Origin: Bilabrum cf. latius
Lineage: Eukaryota > Bigyra: Bicosoecida > Bigyra > Bicosoecida
Length of the DNA stretch: 64,000 nucleotides
NCBI GenBank assembly: GCA_965178125.1
Contig: OZ237773.1
Span: 372,001-436,000, forward strand
Reading direction: 5' to 3'
The number at the start of each line of letters is the position of its first letter. Positions within the stretch are counted from its first letter, which is position 1. The notes under the pieces were generated by a model that was given only the letters and a program-made list of their open reading frames with translations, had not been told where the DNA came from and did no database searches. This document shows, in pieces, positions 46,718 through 57,004 of this stretch. The position numbers and the translations under genes were made by a program.

Positions 46718-49700
46718 ACTCCTGCTCCTACTCCTGCTCCTGCTCCTGCTCCTGCTCCTACTCCTACTCCTACTCCTAGATCCGCCCGCTCAACACGCTG
46801 GGCCTCGCTGCCTCCTGCTCGAACTCCCTCGTGGACTGCCCGCGGAGCAGGGCAGGAGGCAGCGCGGTCTGCATGGAGATCGAGGAGGTGGAGGACCTCC
46901 GCAGCTGGGACTCGCTGGACATGTCACCATAGTCCTGCTCTCCCTCTCCCTCTCCCTCTCCCTCTACATCACCCCTACCATCGGTACCCTGCTGGGCCAT
47001 GCCTGGGGGCACCTCAGGGTTGTCGTTCGCGCCCTAGATTGAATCGGCATGCAACACGGGGGAGGACTAGGCAGTGGCACTCGGCCCATTCCCTGTGCCT
47101 GTGCATGTGCCTGTGCCCGGCCTGGGTGGCCTGCCCTGACGAACGGCGCGGCGATCCATTGATTTTCGTCTACTACCAGCAGCAGCAACGCCGCGCCAGT
47201 CTTTCCTCGTCGCCTCTCCACCAGAGGAGGTGGCTGCACCGCCTGCGCGTGTGCCGCCGCTCTGCAGCGGATTGCGCTGCTGATCTGCGTTGGTACCCTC
47301 AGGCAGGCGAGGTGTCAGCGGGCTATCCGGTCTCTCGTCCTACCGGCGGTCCCTTCCCTTCTCCCCAGCGGAGGTGCTGGTGCTGGCACCATCCAGGTTG
47401 ACCTCGCCGTCGGCTAGTGGTACAGCGTCGAGGCCGGAGAGAACAGAGTCGCGGCCAGCGGAGGCTCCCCCAGGAGGCAGCTTACCGACAGCTGCGTCCA
47501 TCTGATCCAGAGGACCCGCGCATGACTGCACCAGGACAGCGCGTTGTTCTCCATCCCCTTGTTCTCCGGCCCCTTGTTCCCCAAGAGGGACGCGCACAGT
47601 CGCCCCAGGGGCCAGGGCAGCAAGCCTGGCCCCCAGGCACACAGCCTGCAATACGTCCTTGGACAACTGCTCGCCTTCCCTTCCTTCTGTTCCGAGCCCG
47701 GCGCCCGCAGCTTCCACCGCCCCCCTCACCTTCTCTTCCCACTCCTCCACGGGACACACCAGCGTCTGGGTCTGCTGCTCTGCCGTTGCTGTTGCAGCGG
47801 ATGATGATGAGGAGGAGGCCGAGGCGCGCGACTGGGCGGACCAACACACCACCATGCCGTGGTCCTTCACAGCATCGCCAGTGCCCTCCAAAGATACGCG
47901 GATGCTTATGCACGGCATGTCCTGGGACCGGTGGCCCGATCCCAGCTGGCCTGAGGAGTCCCCCGTGGCCTGCCTGCCGGTTTCCGACCGTGCATCACCG
48001 CCGTTGTCACCGTCCTCCTCTTCCTCCACGAGGTCCTCGGGGGCCCCTTTGCTTGCCCCCCTATTCGGGGACGCGTTGGCTGACTCCACCTTCCGCTCCC
48101 ACCCCATGTCGAAATCGTCGTCATCCGGCCCGGGGCCCAGCCCGCTCCCGCTGCCCTCAGACTCTCCGCCCGCTGACCCGACAGAGTCTTTGCGCGGCCC
48201 GCGGTCCGCCGCCTCGCCCTATCGAGCGGTAGCTCCATCTGGGCCGCTCGCCCCGCCTTGTTCCCCACTTGTCGTCACACCACTACCTCCGGGATCTTTT
48301 GGGTTGCCTGGCCTATTCCCATTGGCTAACACAGACGATGCATGCACCTCACCCGTCCCACCCGAGTCTCTGCAGCCGCTGCTGCTGCCGCTGCTGCTGC
48401 TGCTGCTGCTGCTGCTCTATGTTGCCGTGCCTGCGCCCCCTTCGTTCTCGTCCCCCGCACGTGATCGCACGGCCCCCTCGGGCACGATCACCAAGTTAAA
48501 CGACTCGTCCTCGTCCTCTTCCTCTACACCGCCCACACCACCAGAGGGACTGCTGGCTCTGCCACCCGCAGGATTCGCGGGCGAACCAGTCCTCGAGCAC
48601 GATGCGCCGTCGTGCTCCAGATCCGACCCGGCCCCCGCCCCAGTCCGAGAGGCCCGCCCCCACGCCGTTGGGGTGGATGGCGGCGTTGTGGGGGACGCGC
48701 CATCCTGACCCTCTAGGCGACCCGCGCCCGACCCCGCCCCTGCAACAGAGGACTAGCCGGCAACTGAGGTAGACCCCGCCAGCCTGAGGAACTCGTCCTG
48801 CAGCAACTCCGTGGCGGAGGGTCTGTTCCCCGCCGCGTCCGTGTTCAGGCACCTCACTATGAATCGTCTCACGGATCGGTGCCTGACCTTGGAGAAGCAG
48901 GCCGGGAGTCTCTTGCGCTGCACCTGCTGGAAGATGAGTCCAATGTTCTCGCACTCGTGGTAGGGCAGCTGGCCTGTCACCATCTCCAGTACCGTGAGCC
49001 CAAAGGCGTATATGTCCGTTGAGCGGGTGTAGGTGCCGTAGTACGCCTCCTGCGGCATGAAGTTGGGCGTCCCGTCGATGACTGGAGCTTCCTGGGCGCT
49101 GGGCTCGCGGGAGGGGCTGCCGGGGATGAGTGTTGGCAGGGGCTTGCCATTGCCCTTGACTTTGGACGGTGACTCTGCTGGTTGGGCCGAAGGGCTGCTT
49201 CCTGTGCCCCTGTCCTCTTCATCCCCACCGGCGCCCTCCTCCCCCTCCCCCTCCTCTTCTTCTTCCTCATCCGTGGTGTCCCCATCAGGGTCCTCCTCCT
49301 CCTCACCGCCACTGCCCCTGCCCCTGCCCCTGCCGCCGCTGGCACCGGCACTGTCACCCCTCGGGGAGGACACCCCCTCGCTACTCTCCTTCCTCTCCTC
49401 CTCGCCCTTGTTCCCTGGGCCCCCCTCACCTGGATCCTCCTTCCCGTCCTCTCGCGGAGACTTGCCTTCGGCCTCGCATGCAGGACCCCTTCCATCGGGG
49501 GAGGGCTCCACCCCCCCCTCGATGGGGGCGGTTTCCTTGGACTCGGAAGGGGAGGCTGCGCCGCCGGGGGGTGCCACCGCCGGTGCACTCGTCACACGCT
49601 TCGACTCCACCACCTCCCCGATGCAGCTCGACCCGAAATCGCATATCTTGACCGACCCGTCTCTGGCGTTGTATAGCACGTTGCTGCACTTGATGTCCCG

Positions 49701-50571
49701 GTGAATGATGGGCTCCGGCTCGCGCGTGTGCAGGTGCTCCAGCCCCTCGAGGATCTGCCTGCACCACCGCTTGATGGCCTTGAGCTTCACACGGTGGCCC
49801 GGCCCCGCCCCAGGGGCGGTAGATCCCCCGGATGAAGAGAGTGTCTTTGTGGGAGCCACCCTGGAGACCGAGGCCCCTGCCCCGAGCACCCCTCCGGCCC
49901 CCTAGGCAGAGGCAGAGGCTCCGTGCACGAAGCTGAGGAGGTCACCGGACCTAACGAACTCCGTAATCATGTGCACCTTGCCTGTCTTTTCGTCCTCCCA
50001 GCTGTCGTAAATCTGCATGACGTGCTTGTGCTTGAGCATGCCCGCCACCTTTGCTTCCCGCCTCACTCTGTCCCTGTCTTTGTCGTCCATCGCGCGAGTG
50101 TCGATGATGGACCATGCTACTGTGCGACCGGAACCAGTGTCGATGGCTTCATAGCTGCGGTAGGTAGGCACGTTTGGACTCCAAAGAGGGAGTTTGGGCT
50201 CCAAAGAGGTCGCGAGCAGGGGCCAGAGCAACGTGTGCGCGAATAGCGAGCGAGGCAGTGAGCCTCAAATCCAAGCAAAAATACACCAACTCTCACACTT
50301 TCTTCTGTGCTCCTTCTCCAATCAGTTTGTCCCACTGCGGTACACATTTATAGAAGGTACTACTACGCGCAGTTCGCGTCGACGACAACAGCAACTGGTG
50401 CGAAGCGACCTCAGCACACACTACCATCCGTTCCTATCACCGGGAGCATCACGAAAGGATAGCATGACGTAGTTCGAATATTTGAAAGCTACTCACCCTC
50501 TTGTACTACTTCCCTCTCATCTCGACGAATGCATCAGTGGTGCTCGCCCTCAGTCCCGACCCTTCCGCCAT
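40455..50571 (-). CDS. WNK: WNK-type protein kinase with giant low-complexity tail, 3,270 aa, 3 exons
   Basis: A 'with-no-lysine' Ser/Thr kinase; WNKs elsewhere control ion transport and osmotic responses. Exons 50571-50497, 50334-50297 and 50154-40455 (introns 162 and 142 bases) join in phase to give K-TAG-YKRWDKLIGEGAQKKV and YEAIDTGSGRTVAWSIID. The beta-3 strand reads VAWS, without the usual Lys, as in WNKs. Then KHKHVMQIYDSWEDE, ITEFVRSGDL, ILEGLEHLH, IIHRDIKCSNVLY and KICDFGSS. The activation segment holds about 150 extra acidic, Ser- and Gly-rich residues before GTPNFMPQEAYYGTY (PQE where APE is usual) and TDIYAFGLTVLEMVTGQLPY. After about residue 500 the protein is nearly all Gly, Ser, Ala, Gln and Glu, with repeats (EQ)n, (GQ)n, (AG)n and GGMNPGMQ. 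About 35 TAGs are read through in this one frame before TGA at 40455. The fold assignment is secure; the function of the tail is unknown. Confidence 0.88.
41335..41402 (-). repeat. 24-bp coding repeat (GGMNPGMQ) in the WNK tail
   Basis: About three tandem units of a 24-base sequence encode MQGGMNPG on the minus strand. It is in frame with the WNK gene and lies in a Met/Gly-rich section. Confidence 0.8.
42564..42609 (-). repeat. (Pro-Gln)n coding repeat containing a TAG
   Basis: On the gene strand CCC alternates with CAG, and one CAG position is TAG (42581-42579): QPQPQP-TAG-PQ. It is a six-base period repeat in the WNK reading frame. Confidence 0.85.
43805..43923 (-). repeat. (Ala-Gly)n hexanucleotide repeat in the WNK tail
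   Basis: About twenty units of a six-base GCACCA-type repeat (forward strand), with occasional GCATCA, encode AGAGAG with sporadic Asp in the WNK frame. Confidence 0.9.
44756..44835 (-). repeat. (Gly-Gln/Glu)n coding repeat with five TAGs
   Basis: In the WNK frame this encodes GEG-x-GEGEGLGVPGEG-x-G-x-GEG-x-G-x-GES, where every x is TAG (44822, 44783, 44777, 44765, 44759). Neighbouring parts of the same protein carry plain (GQ)n written with CAG. Confidence 0.85.
46675..46778 (-). repeat. (Glu-Gln)n repeat in which CAG and TAG interchange
   Basis: On the gene strand a six-base repeat alternates GAG with CAG or TAG. Reading from 46778 the Gln positions are TAG, TAG, TAG, TAG, then four CAG, TAG, one CAG, TAG, then CAG to the end. 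TAGs are at 46778, 46772, 46766, 46760, 46730 and 46718. The unit is otherwise unchanged. This is the most direct evidence in the window for what TAG encodes. Confidence 0.95.
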
Positions 50572-51518
50572 GGCTCTAGACACCAAACCACCTTCTTACT
50601 TGATTCACCGGACTCAATGCCTTTGGGGCAAGCCTTGAAGTATGTATGAGACCAAACCGTCTGAATTTGGAGTCCTATTCCAGCAGGAAAAAGCAAAGAA
50701 TAAAAATACTAATGGAACTGAGCAAAACGCGCCGTGTGAATGACTTGATTGAGAAATCCCTGTGCTCAGCACCTGCCCATGGCACTTGAGTTTGAATTCC
50801 TAGCCTACTGCACTGCTCCTGTGCTGCTTTGCTCGTCTCCTGGCGGTTGCTCGTACGGTTCGTTGCTGCAATAACGGAACCGATCCAGCTTCCTTGCGCG
50901 GCGACAAGGAGCCGCGGTGTGCTTCGTCCAATCGGCTGCACAGTTTGCACAAGTCCATGCGGCAACAGAACAAGACCAAGGGGGGCCTGCCAGTCTAGAG
51001 AATTTCCGCTGCATCCAGATCTGCGCTGTGTGTCGCTCGTTGCTGAGTCGCTGAAGACGCGTATAGCGCGGTTCAACGAAAAGTAAACCACACTGCTTTA
51101 ATACAATCTGATTTATTTCCCCATTCCCGTAGTCTCCCGCCTATCAGCTCGATTTAGTGCGTAAGGATTCTATCACTGTCATTGTTATTGCAAATCTATG
51201 GTACTTGGATGTTATTTCCAACGAATGACTGGGTATTCGATCCAGTTCTCGCTTGCTGTTGAATCGAATAGTGGTCCTCTAGCTTCAGCGTCTTCAGTTT
51301 GCCCGTGCACGACCTTGTCTGAGTGGTACAGCGCTACTGGCGAGCAGCATAGTGCATTGAACATATGGCATATGTGCTGGTGTTGTATGCGCGCGGGTTT
51401 ATGGACCTTTTGATTTGCATGGCGACATTCTATCAGCGCCGCTAATTGCCGCTTTTCGTAAGAGCCAATGCATCCCTATGCTGCGACACACTCTGTCTTT
51501 GTCCCACAGGTGAATACA
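50572..51518. other. Divergent region, WNK / small membrane protein
   Basis: This 947-base gap separates two divergent gene starts. It is AT-richer than the genes. A minus-strand frame of about 140 codons (51091-50675) lacks an ATG and resembles nothing. An acceptor-like TTTGTCCCACAG ends at 51509, just before the next ATG, so a 5' UTR intron of the downstream gene is possible. No RNA gene was recognised. Confidence 0.4.
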
Positions 51519-51941
51519 ATGGCAGCAACACAGCAGGCATCCGCCCAGTTCAAGCAGCATTTCCTGAAGGCGTTCACCGCCATGAGCCAGCGCGCTCGGG
51601 AAGCCAAGGCGCACGAGACCGTCTGGAAGCTCGCCCAGGACGCAGCCAAGGCGGCCGGCGTGCAGGGTGACAAGAAGCAGCTCATGGAATGGGGGTACTC
51701 CACCCGCGCCGAGTACTACAAGCAGAGCTACGACAAGAAGATTTACCACGGAGAGGCCCTGACTGCGCTTGCCCCCGGGCTGTACCGCACTCTTGCCATT
51801 GGAAGCGCCATCGGCGCCGTGCTGGGCGCCGGGTGGATGCTCTACGCTCAGAATGACAAGGCTTTGATCAAGGCAGCCAACGACGAGTGGAAGGCCAAGA
51901 AGGCCGCCATGGCCCAGGCGAGGGAGGGAGGCCGCCAGTGA
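51519..51941 (+). CDS. Small single-TM protein, 140 aa
   Basis: ATG at 51519 to TGA. The sequence is Ala/Lys-rich and helical: FKQHFLKAFTAMSQRAREAK, VWKLAQDAAKAAG, WGYSTRAEYYKQSYDKKIYH, then one membrane span LYRTLAIGSAIGAVLGAGWM and a charged helical C terminus. No TAG is present, so it reads normally under any code. Size, basic helical N terminus and a single span recall accessory subunits of mitochondrial inner-membrane complexes, but no family is recognised. An in-frame ATG at 51468 exists, but an acceptor-like CACAG lies between the two, so the later ATG is preferred. Confidence 0.75.
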   Translation: MAATQQASAQFKQHFLKAFTAMSQRAREAKAHETVWKLAQDAAKAAGVQGDKKQLMEWGYSTRAEYYKQSYDKKIYHGEALTALAPGLYRTLAIGSAIGAVLGAGWMLYAQNDKALIKAANDEWKAKKAAMAQAREGGRQ

Positions 51942-52235
51942 TAGAAAGGAGGGTAGAGTGGGGAAGGAGGGAGACTTCAAGTTGCTGCGATCCAAGCGGG
52001 CAATGAAGCGGTTTTGAGAGGGAGTGGAAAGGGCATGCGCCAGGGCGTAAGCACAGTTAGAAGGTACATGAATGAGATTTGAATTCATGGCAATTGTCTC
52101 CGACCCTTCGGCCCCTGTGCTTGCAAAGCACTAGATAGTCTCCATCCGTCCAATTCCGTGCGGGAGCCGCATACATGCTCAAACGAGATTGCACGTTATG
52201 GTATAGATGAGTCGCCTCTAGTCCGTACGATACGT
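51942..52235. other. Convergent 3' spacer
   Basis: These 294 bases lie between two stop codons facing each other. On the minus strand a stem-loop with the 7-base loop TTTGCAA sits near 52115-52129 and a T-arm-like hairpin with loop TTCAAAT near 52073-52089, but no acceptor stem can be closed. Confidence 0.35.
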
Positions 52236-53418
52236 TCACACCGCCCCTGCTCCCTGGAACTCCTCGCTGTCGTTCGCGAACGCGCCGTCAGCCACGGGGG
52301 CAGCCCCCGTTTCTCTCAAAGCGCTCTCTGGCAGTGCCCCCTTCCCCGCCCGCTACCTGCTCCCAGACCCGCTCGCACTCATCACACCGCCCCCCTTGGA
52401 ACCGTCCCCCGCCACGGCTTGCTCGAAGGCAGCGCCCTCCCAGTCGGTATCCCCGCCCTGCCCCTGCGCCTGCCCCTGCCCCTGCCCCTCACCCCTCCCC
52501 TGCGCAGCACCGCTGCCATTCTGGCTCCGAGTCGATCCCTCCCGCTCCCCAGCTGGCAGTGCGCTTCCGAATCGCGCCGAAGCCGCCCCTGCCCCAGGCC
52601 GGCCTCCCCCGGACACGAACCCCGCCCGCCTGGCGATCTCTGCCCTGCGGAGGACCTCGTTCAGGTACCCCGCGGCCCCACCCACCAGCAGCCCCACCGG
52701 ATAGCAGAAATAAAGCTCGTCCTCCCACAGTATCCTCCGCATGGCCGCCCCCCTGTAGTCCTCGATGTCCACCACCCCGAACACGAAGCCGAAGAGGAAG
52801 CCCAGCAGACTGCACGAAAACAGGATCACGTTGATCTGGCTCGCACTGCCGATCAGACCCACGCGGAGCTCCGCGGCTCGGCGGCGGTCGTCACCGGACG
52901 ATGACGACGCGAGCTACTCGGCATGTGGGTCTCGTCTGGCGCACATGACGCCACCAATGTCCGTGACAGAGAAGGCGAACGCGAAGCAGATGGACGTCCC
53001 AAGTGTCGCGTACATGGGGACTTTCACCACGGGGCTCAGCTGGAACAGGTTCTCGTCGAGGAGGAAGCACACTAGGCCTGAAACGACGACGAGGCCAGAA
53101 AACGCGTAGAGCTGGACAAAACTTCGGCCCTCGTGCTGCCGGGTGAGCATCTGGACTCGGAGGGCAAGCAACCCACCAATGAGGGCAAGCAATATACCAA
53201 AGTCTGCGATTGTGTGAATGGGTGTACTAAATTCTTCTATAGCAAGCGCACAGATACGAAAATGGAGACATGATTGCAATAAACTCACAGAATGAAAAGA
53301 AGTTGGACACGGAAATCTCGAGCAGCGTTGAGTTCGCAATCCAAGACACTCCCATGCCCAGGAGGCCCCCAATCACTATTGAGACAAAATGTCTGCATTC
53401 GCACGCACTACCCGACAT
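52236..53418 (-). CDS. Polytopic membrane protein, 365 aa, 2 exons
   Basis: Family not recognised. Exons 53418-53289 and 53203-52236 join across an 85-base GT-AG intron (donor GTGAGT, acceptor TCGCAG) to give NFFSFYFGILLALIGGLLA. TAGs at 52916 and 52355 are read through; the stop is TGA. About six hydrophobic spans are visible: HFVSIVIGGLLGMGVSWIA, FGILLALIGGLLALRV, FSGLVVVSGLVCFLL, YATLGTSICFAFAFSV, VILFSCSLLGFLFGFVFGVV and YFCYPVGLLVGGAAGYL. The last 130 residues are soluble and Gly/Gln/Ser-rich. It shares a 652-base divergent spacer with the next gene. Confidence 0.75.
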
Positions 53419-54070
53419 GAAAACTAAGTTGTACGCGTCTGATTGGGCCCGAAGTGAGGAAGGTCGTGTGATGAGTGACGCTGGCTCTGGGCTCCACTGC
53501 ACACGCACACCCCCTTCCCAGTACACTGCCACCCGGTACGATGACCACAAATATGTGCTGCTTTCTGCGCACCTCTGCGCGTATCTATGGGCACCCCTTG
53601 ATCAAGCTTGCGCACCCGTGCACACGCCCCTTGCTGCACCCGGCTGGCACACAACATTGCCACTGCCAGCCGTGCCCGTCTGCAAGCTTGCCATTGGCCT
53701 TGGCCTCAGGCTGGCCAGTTGCAAGCGGTGGGTCACTGCGGCATGCCCCGCCCAGCATCGTGCGGCATCCACTCCGCAGTCCATCTACTCCTCTACCCGC
53801 ACCCGCCATTGTGCCAACCCAATCCCCGCAGCAAGCCCCCGGGCCGGGCCCAGCGAGCTAGATCTACTCACCGACGGGGCAGGTCGGGAGCGGGGCAAGC
53901 CTCCGCTGGCAGGCGCACTGCCTGGGCCACTGCTAGTGGAGGAGGAAACCATACCATACTGAAGGCAGAGTCTCACTGTATCGGCACAAAGCCGCTGCTA
54001 CGCACCAACTTAGCTCTCACTCGCACGAACGCCCCGTCGATGCGGGTCATTCGCTGCAATTTCTGAAACG
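53419..54070. promoter_or_regulatory. Divergent promoter region, polytopic membrane protein / single-TM protein
   Basis: A 652-base gap between two divergent starts. It holds a near copy of the recurrent word (GTGTGATGAGTG at 53466-53477), several C-rich tracts, and no frame that looks coding. Confidence 0.4.
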
Positions 54071-56692
54071 ATGAAGACAAATACTGGCTCCGCCAAAGTG
54101 CAACACCGCAAGCTCACGACTGGGCCACCGGTCCTCGCAATGGGAGCCGGTGTGATTGTTGTAGTGGTATTACTTATCCTTGCTGCGATAGCGGCTGGGG
54201 TGTACTACTGGATGTATCTTCGGCAGAAGCGCCAGGAAGACAAAGTGCTCAACCGCGTCGGCGAGGATCCGTTCGCTCCCGGGGCGGGAGGGCCCGGCAC
54301 GGTATGGGGAGGCGGAGCAGGAGATTATGTTCTTATTGAGGACGGTGCGATTGAGTCAAGAGGGGGCGACGGCTCGCATGCTTCCGGCCAAAATCGCGGA
54401 TCGGCTGCCGAACGCCGCACGAGGGAAGAAGCCCAGCTCGTGGCCGCTGCGCTCGACCCTGCGGTAATGGAACTGCGTCTATACAAAAATGAGGTGCACA
54501 AAATTGATTTATTGTTCCCGAACGGCTGGGCCAAAGAGGAGGCCGAGTCGACGGAAGCGGTGTGCGTCCAGTTCAGCCACGAGCTCGATTTGGGCCAAGG
54601 GAGCACTCCGAAGTACTTGAGGTTCTCTGTCAGCTGGGACGACGTGTCCTTCGTGTCCATGTCCTCGATGAAGTTCGCCACGAACATGGCCGACCGCCTG
54701 CCCCGCATGGTGGCCGGAGCTCGCATCCTGGACGTGTCCCCGTACAGGGGCACCCCCAGCGCGGCTGCCTCCTTCGGGGGAACAGGGACTGTTGGCGGCG
54801 GAGGACCAGGGGAGGGGCTGGGCGGTGGTGGCTAGGACTGGTCGCACGGCGTGACCGTGGGGGGCAGGGGTACCAGCCACAGAGACGCCTACCAGGTGAC
54901 CTACCGGGTGCCGGTGGGGGCCCCGCAGGAGGGGGGAGGGGACGGGAGTGGCGGGAGGGGGAATACCCCTGGGGGTAGCGGGGGTCACGAGGACCCCTCG
55001 ATGGACCTGCAGGTGTGGAACGTGATTTTGCTCAGCGGGGTGGGGCGCAGGGGGCGCAGGTCCGATTCCCACTGGAAGGCATTCACGCTCAGCTTCGGGT
55101 GTCCCGCTTCGGTCGCCCCGGGGGCGATGCCCCTGGCGCAGGCACTGGTGGAGGCATTCACCATCCGGCCAGAGGCTAGGCGCGCACAGGCCCCCGTCCG
55201 GGCACCCCGCGGCATGGGCCGGCACAGGCGGCACAGCAGCAGCGGGGGCTCGGAGACCTCCTTCTCCAGCCTGGGCACGGGTGTGACGAGTGCGGGGGGG
55301 CTCGGGGGGTCGTCCACGGCGACCTCCTCCTCTTCGGATCCCGAGAGCGACAGGGGCTCCGCGGCGGGTGACAGTGTGACGAGTGCGGACACGGGGGGTC
55401 TGGAGGGCGAGGGCGGCGTGTCTGTGCCAACTGGAAGGAGCCACAGGGTGTCCAGCGTGGGCAGCGCGGGCTCGTCTGCCTCGAGGCGGGGCAGGGGCGG
55501 GGGTCGCGGGGGCAGGGGCGGGGGCAGCAGTGGTCGGCGCGGTGGTGGTGTGACGAGTGGTGGTGGCCCCGGGTGGGTGCAGGACGCGCTGCGGGGGAGG
55601 AGCTTCGCCTCCGAGAGCGAGTTCTCGCAGTCCTTCTCGGACAGGGAGGGACTCGGAGTCTCGATGCACTCGTCACACATGGGGTCCCCCGCGGTGCCGC
55701 GTGGCATCGCCGGGCTGTCTGCGGCAAGGGCCAGGGCGGCAGCAGCTGCGGGCAAGGGGGGGGCTCCATCCGGTGGGGGGGGGCTGTCGCCGGGAGGTGA
55801 CGCAGGGGGGGTGGCGGGGATCCAGCTAGGGAGTCCCCTGCCCCCGGGCCTCAGGGGACGGACCCCCGGGGTGGGGACACGGGGGGGGCAATCCAGCGGT
55901 ACCCCTGTCGCGGGCTCCAACGGGGCGGCCAAGCAGGACGGGGGAAGTTTCGGCTCCGGATCCATGGAGCGCATGTACGCCGCGGGGGTGCCTGCCTCTG
56001 CCTCCGCCATCGCCTCGAGCAAGCGGCAGAGGCGGGGGTAGCGCGGTGTGACGAGTGGTGCGCGTCGGAGCCTGGCCTCGGGCGCACCGGCCTCGTCCGC
56101 GACCCCTGATGTGACGAGTGACCTGTCGGAGCGAACCGTCCGCGCCGCCGGCCTCGCCCTCCTTGTTCCCTCCTCCTGGGCCGCGGGCCGCCCCGAGGCG
56201 GTGCAGGCCAGGGGGGGGGGCAGGCCGAGCACGGTGCGGGCCAGCTGGCAGTCGGGTCCGCTGGCTGGGGGAGAAGGTGTGACGAGTGGTGGTGCGGTGC
56301 GCGACTTGTGGGGCGAGGTGAACGTGATGTGTCTGGTACAGGGGGGTGGCGGTGTGACGAGCGAGGGGGGTGTGGTCAAGCAGCTGCGCGCCTTTTTCCA
56401 GTCGCAGATGCAGAAGTCGGGAGCCCAACCTGCCGGCGCCGGCAGCGGCGTTGTTCCCTCGCCGCTGCCCGAGGGCGCAGAGGCGTACCGGCTGGAGAGG
56501 CAAGGTGTGCCTGTGGTGGCGGTGTCGGCGGTGGGCGGTTTCGCCAGGGCAGGCGCGCATGCAGGGGTGGTCGGGTACGTCGTGACGGTCTCGTTCGCGG
56601 CAAAGGATCCGGAGTCGGAAAGCAGCGCAGACCGGTGGGGGTGGGAGCTGTCTCGGCAGGTGCTCGGGTCGCTGCGGGGAAGCGACGAGTGA
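54071..56692 (+). CDS. Single-TM protein rich in Gly/Ser, 873 aa
   Basis: ATG at 54071 to TGA, with TAGs at 54833 and 56039. A membrane span (AGVIVVVVLLILAAIAAGVYY) follows 25 polar residues and is succeeded by basic YLRQKRQEDK, so the bulk probably faces the cytosol. A folded part at about residues 135-235 (VMELRLYKNEVHKIDLLFP, NGWAKEEAE, YLRFSVSWDDVSFVSM) and matching short motifs later (DLQVWNVILLSG, WKAFTLSFGCP, VAVSAVGGFARAGAH, VVGYVVTVSFA) suggest one beta-rich domain split by long Gly/Ser inserts. This pattern faintly recalls PsbP/Mog1 folds, but I do not assign it. The inserts carry eight copies of the word TGTGACGAG in 1.1 kb, mostly encoding VTS. Confidence 0.7.
55282..56361 (+). 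repeat. Cluster of eight TGTGACGAG words
   Basis: Exact copies at 55282, 55375, 55549, 56047, 56110, 56278 and 56353 (sense) and 55669 (antisense). About one copy per 135 bases makes this the densest patch of the word in the window. Surrounding bases differ apart from a frequent G before and TG after. Confidence 0.85.
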
Positions 56693-57004
56693 TTTGAGCG
56701 GGTGGGGCGGATGGGGGGATAGACCTGCATGGAGGGGCAAGCACCGCAGCTCCGCTGCAGCTTTGCACGGTTTGCGATCTAGTGCTTGCCCTTGCCTTCG
56801 CACTGCTTCACCTGCATGCACAGCACCGCGGCAGGGCTGAAATGCTGGCAGTCGTCACAGCTCGTTCCGGTTCGAGGAGCTGCCGGCGGTTTTGAAGTCG
56901 GAGTGCCAGGAAAGAACGTTATTGTTCGTCTGTGGTATCCGGTCGTGTCACAGGGACATTTTCTATCAGCGCTGCATTTGACCCGATACCGTCCAACACA
57001 TTCA
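56693..57004. other. Spacer between two head-to-tail genes
   Basis: A 312-base interval between the TGA of the single-TM gene and the ATG of the coiled-coil gene. The downstream frame stays open through part of it, but an ATG-led start at 57005 gives the more natural protein. No element is recognised. Confidence 0.4.

Noticed and set aside
45641-47401. Very long plus-strand frame opposite the WNK gene, and a similar one at 40415-41563
   Set aside because: Pro/Arg/His-rich antisense shadows of GC-rich repeats; the minus frame carries the kinase and keeps one phase for 9.7 kb.
48373-48417. CAG/CTG triplet expansion as a poly-Gln or disease-type repeat
   Set aside because: In the WNK reading frame it is AGC and encodes Ser; the sequence is interrupted by CCG and GGC.
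50675-51091. Minus-strand frame of about 140 codons
   Set aside because: It has no ATG, no recognisable motifs and runs into another gene's first exon in the wrong frame.
52060-52160. Possible tRNA on the minus strand (anticodon-like loop TTTGCAA, T-loop TTCAAAT)
   Set aside because: The anticodon stem has a mismatch, the variable region is too long, and no matching acceptor stem or D-arm can be drawn.
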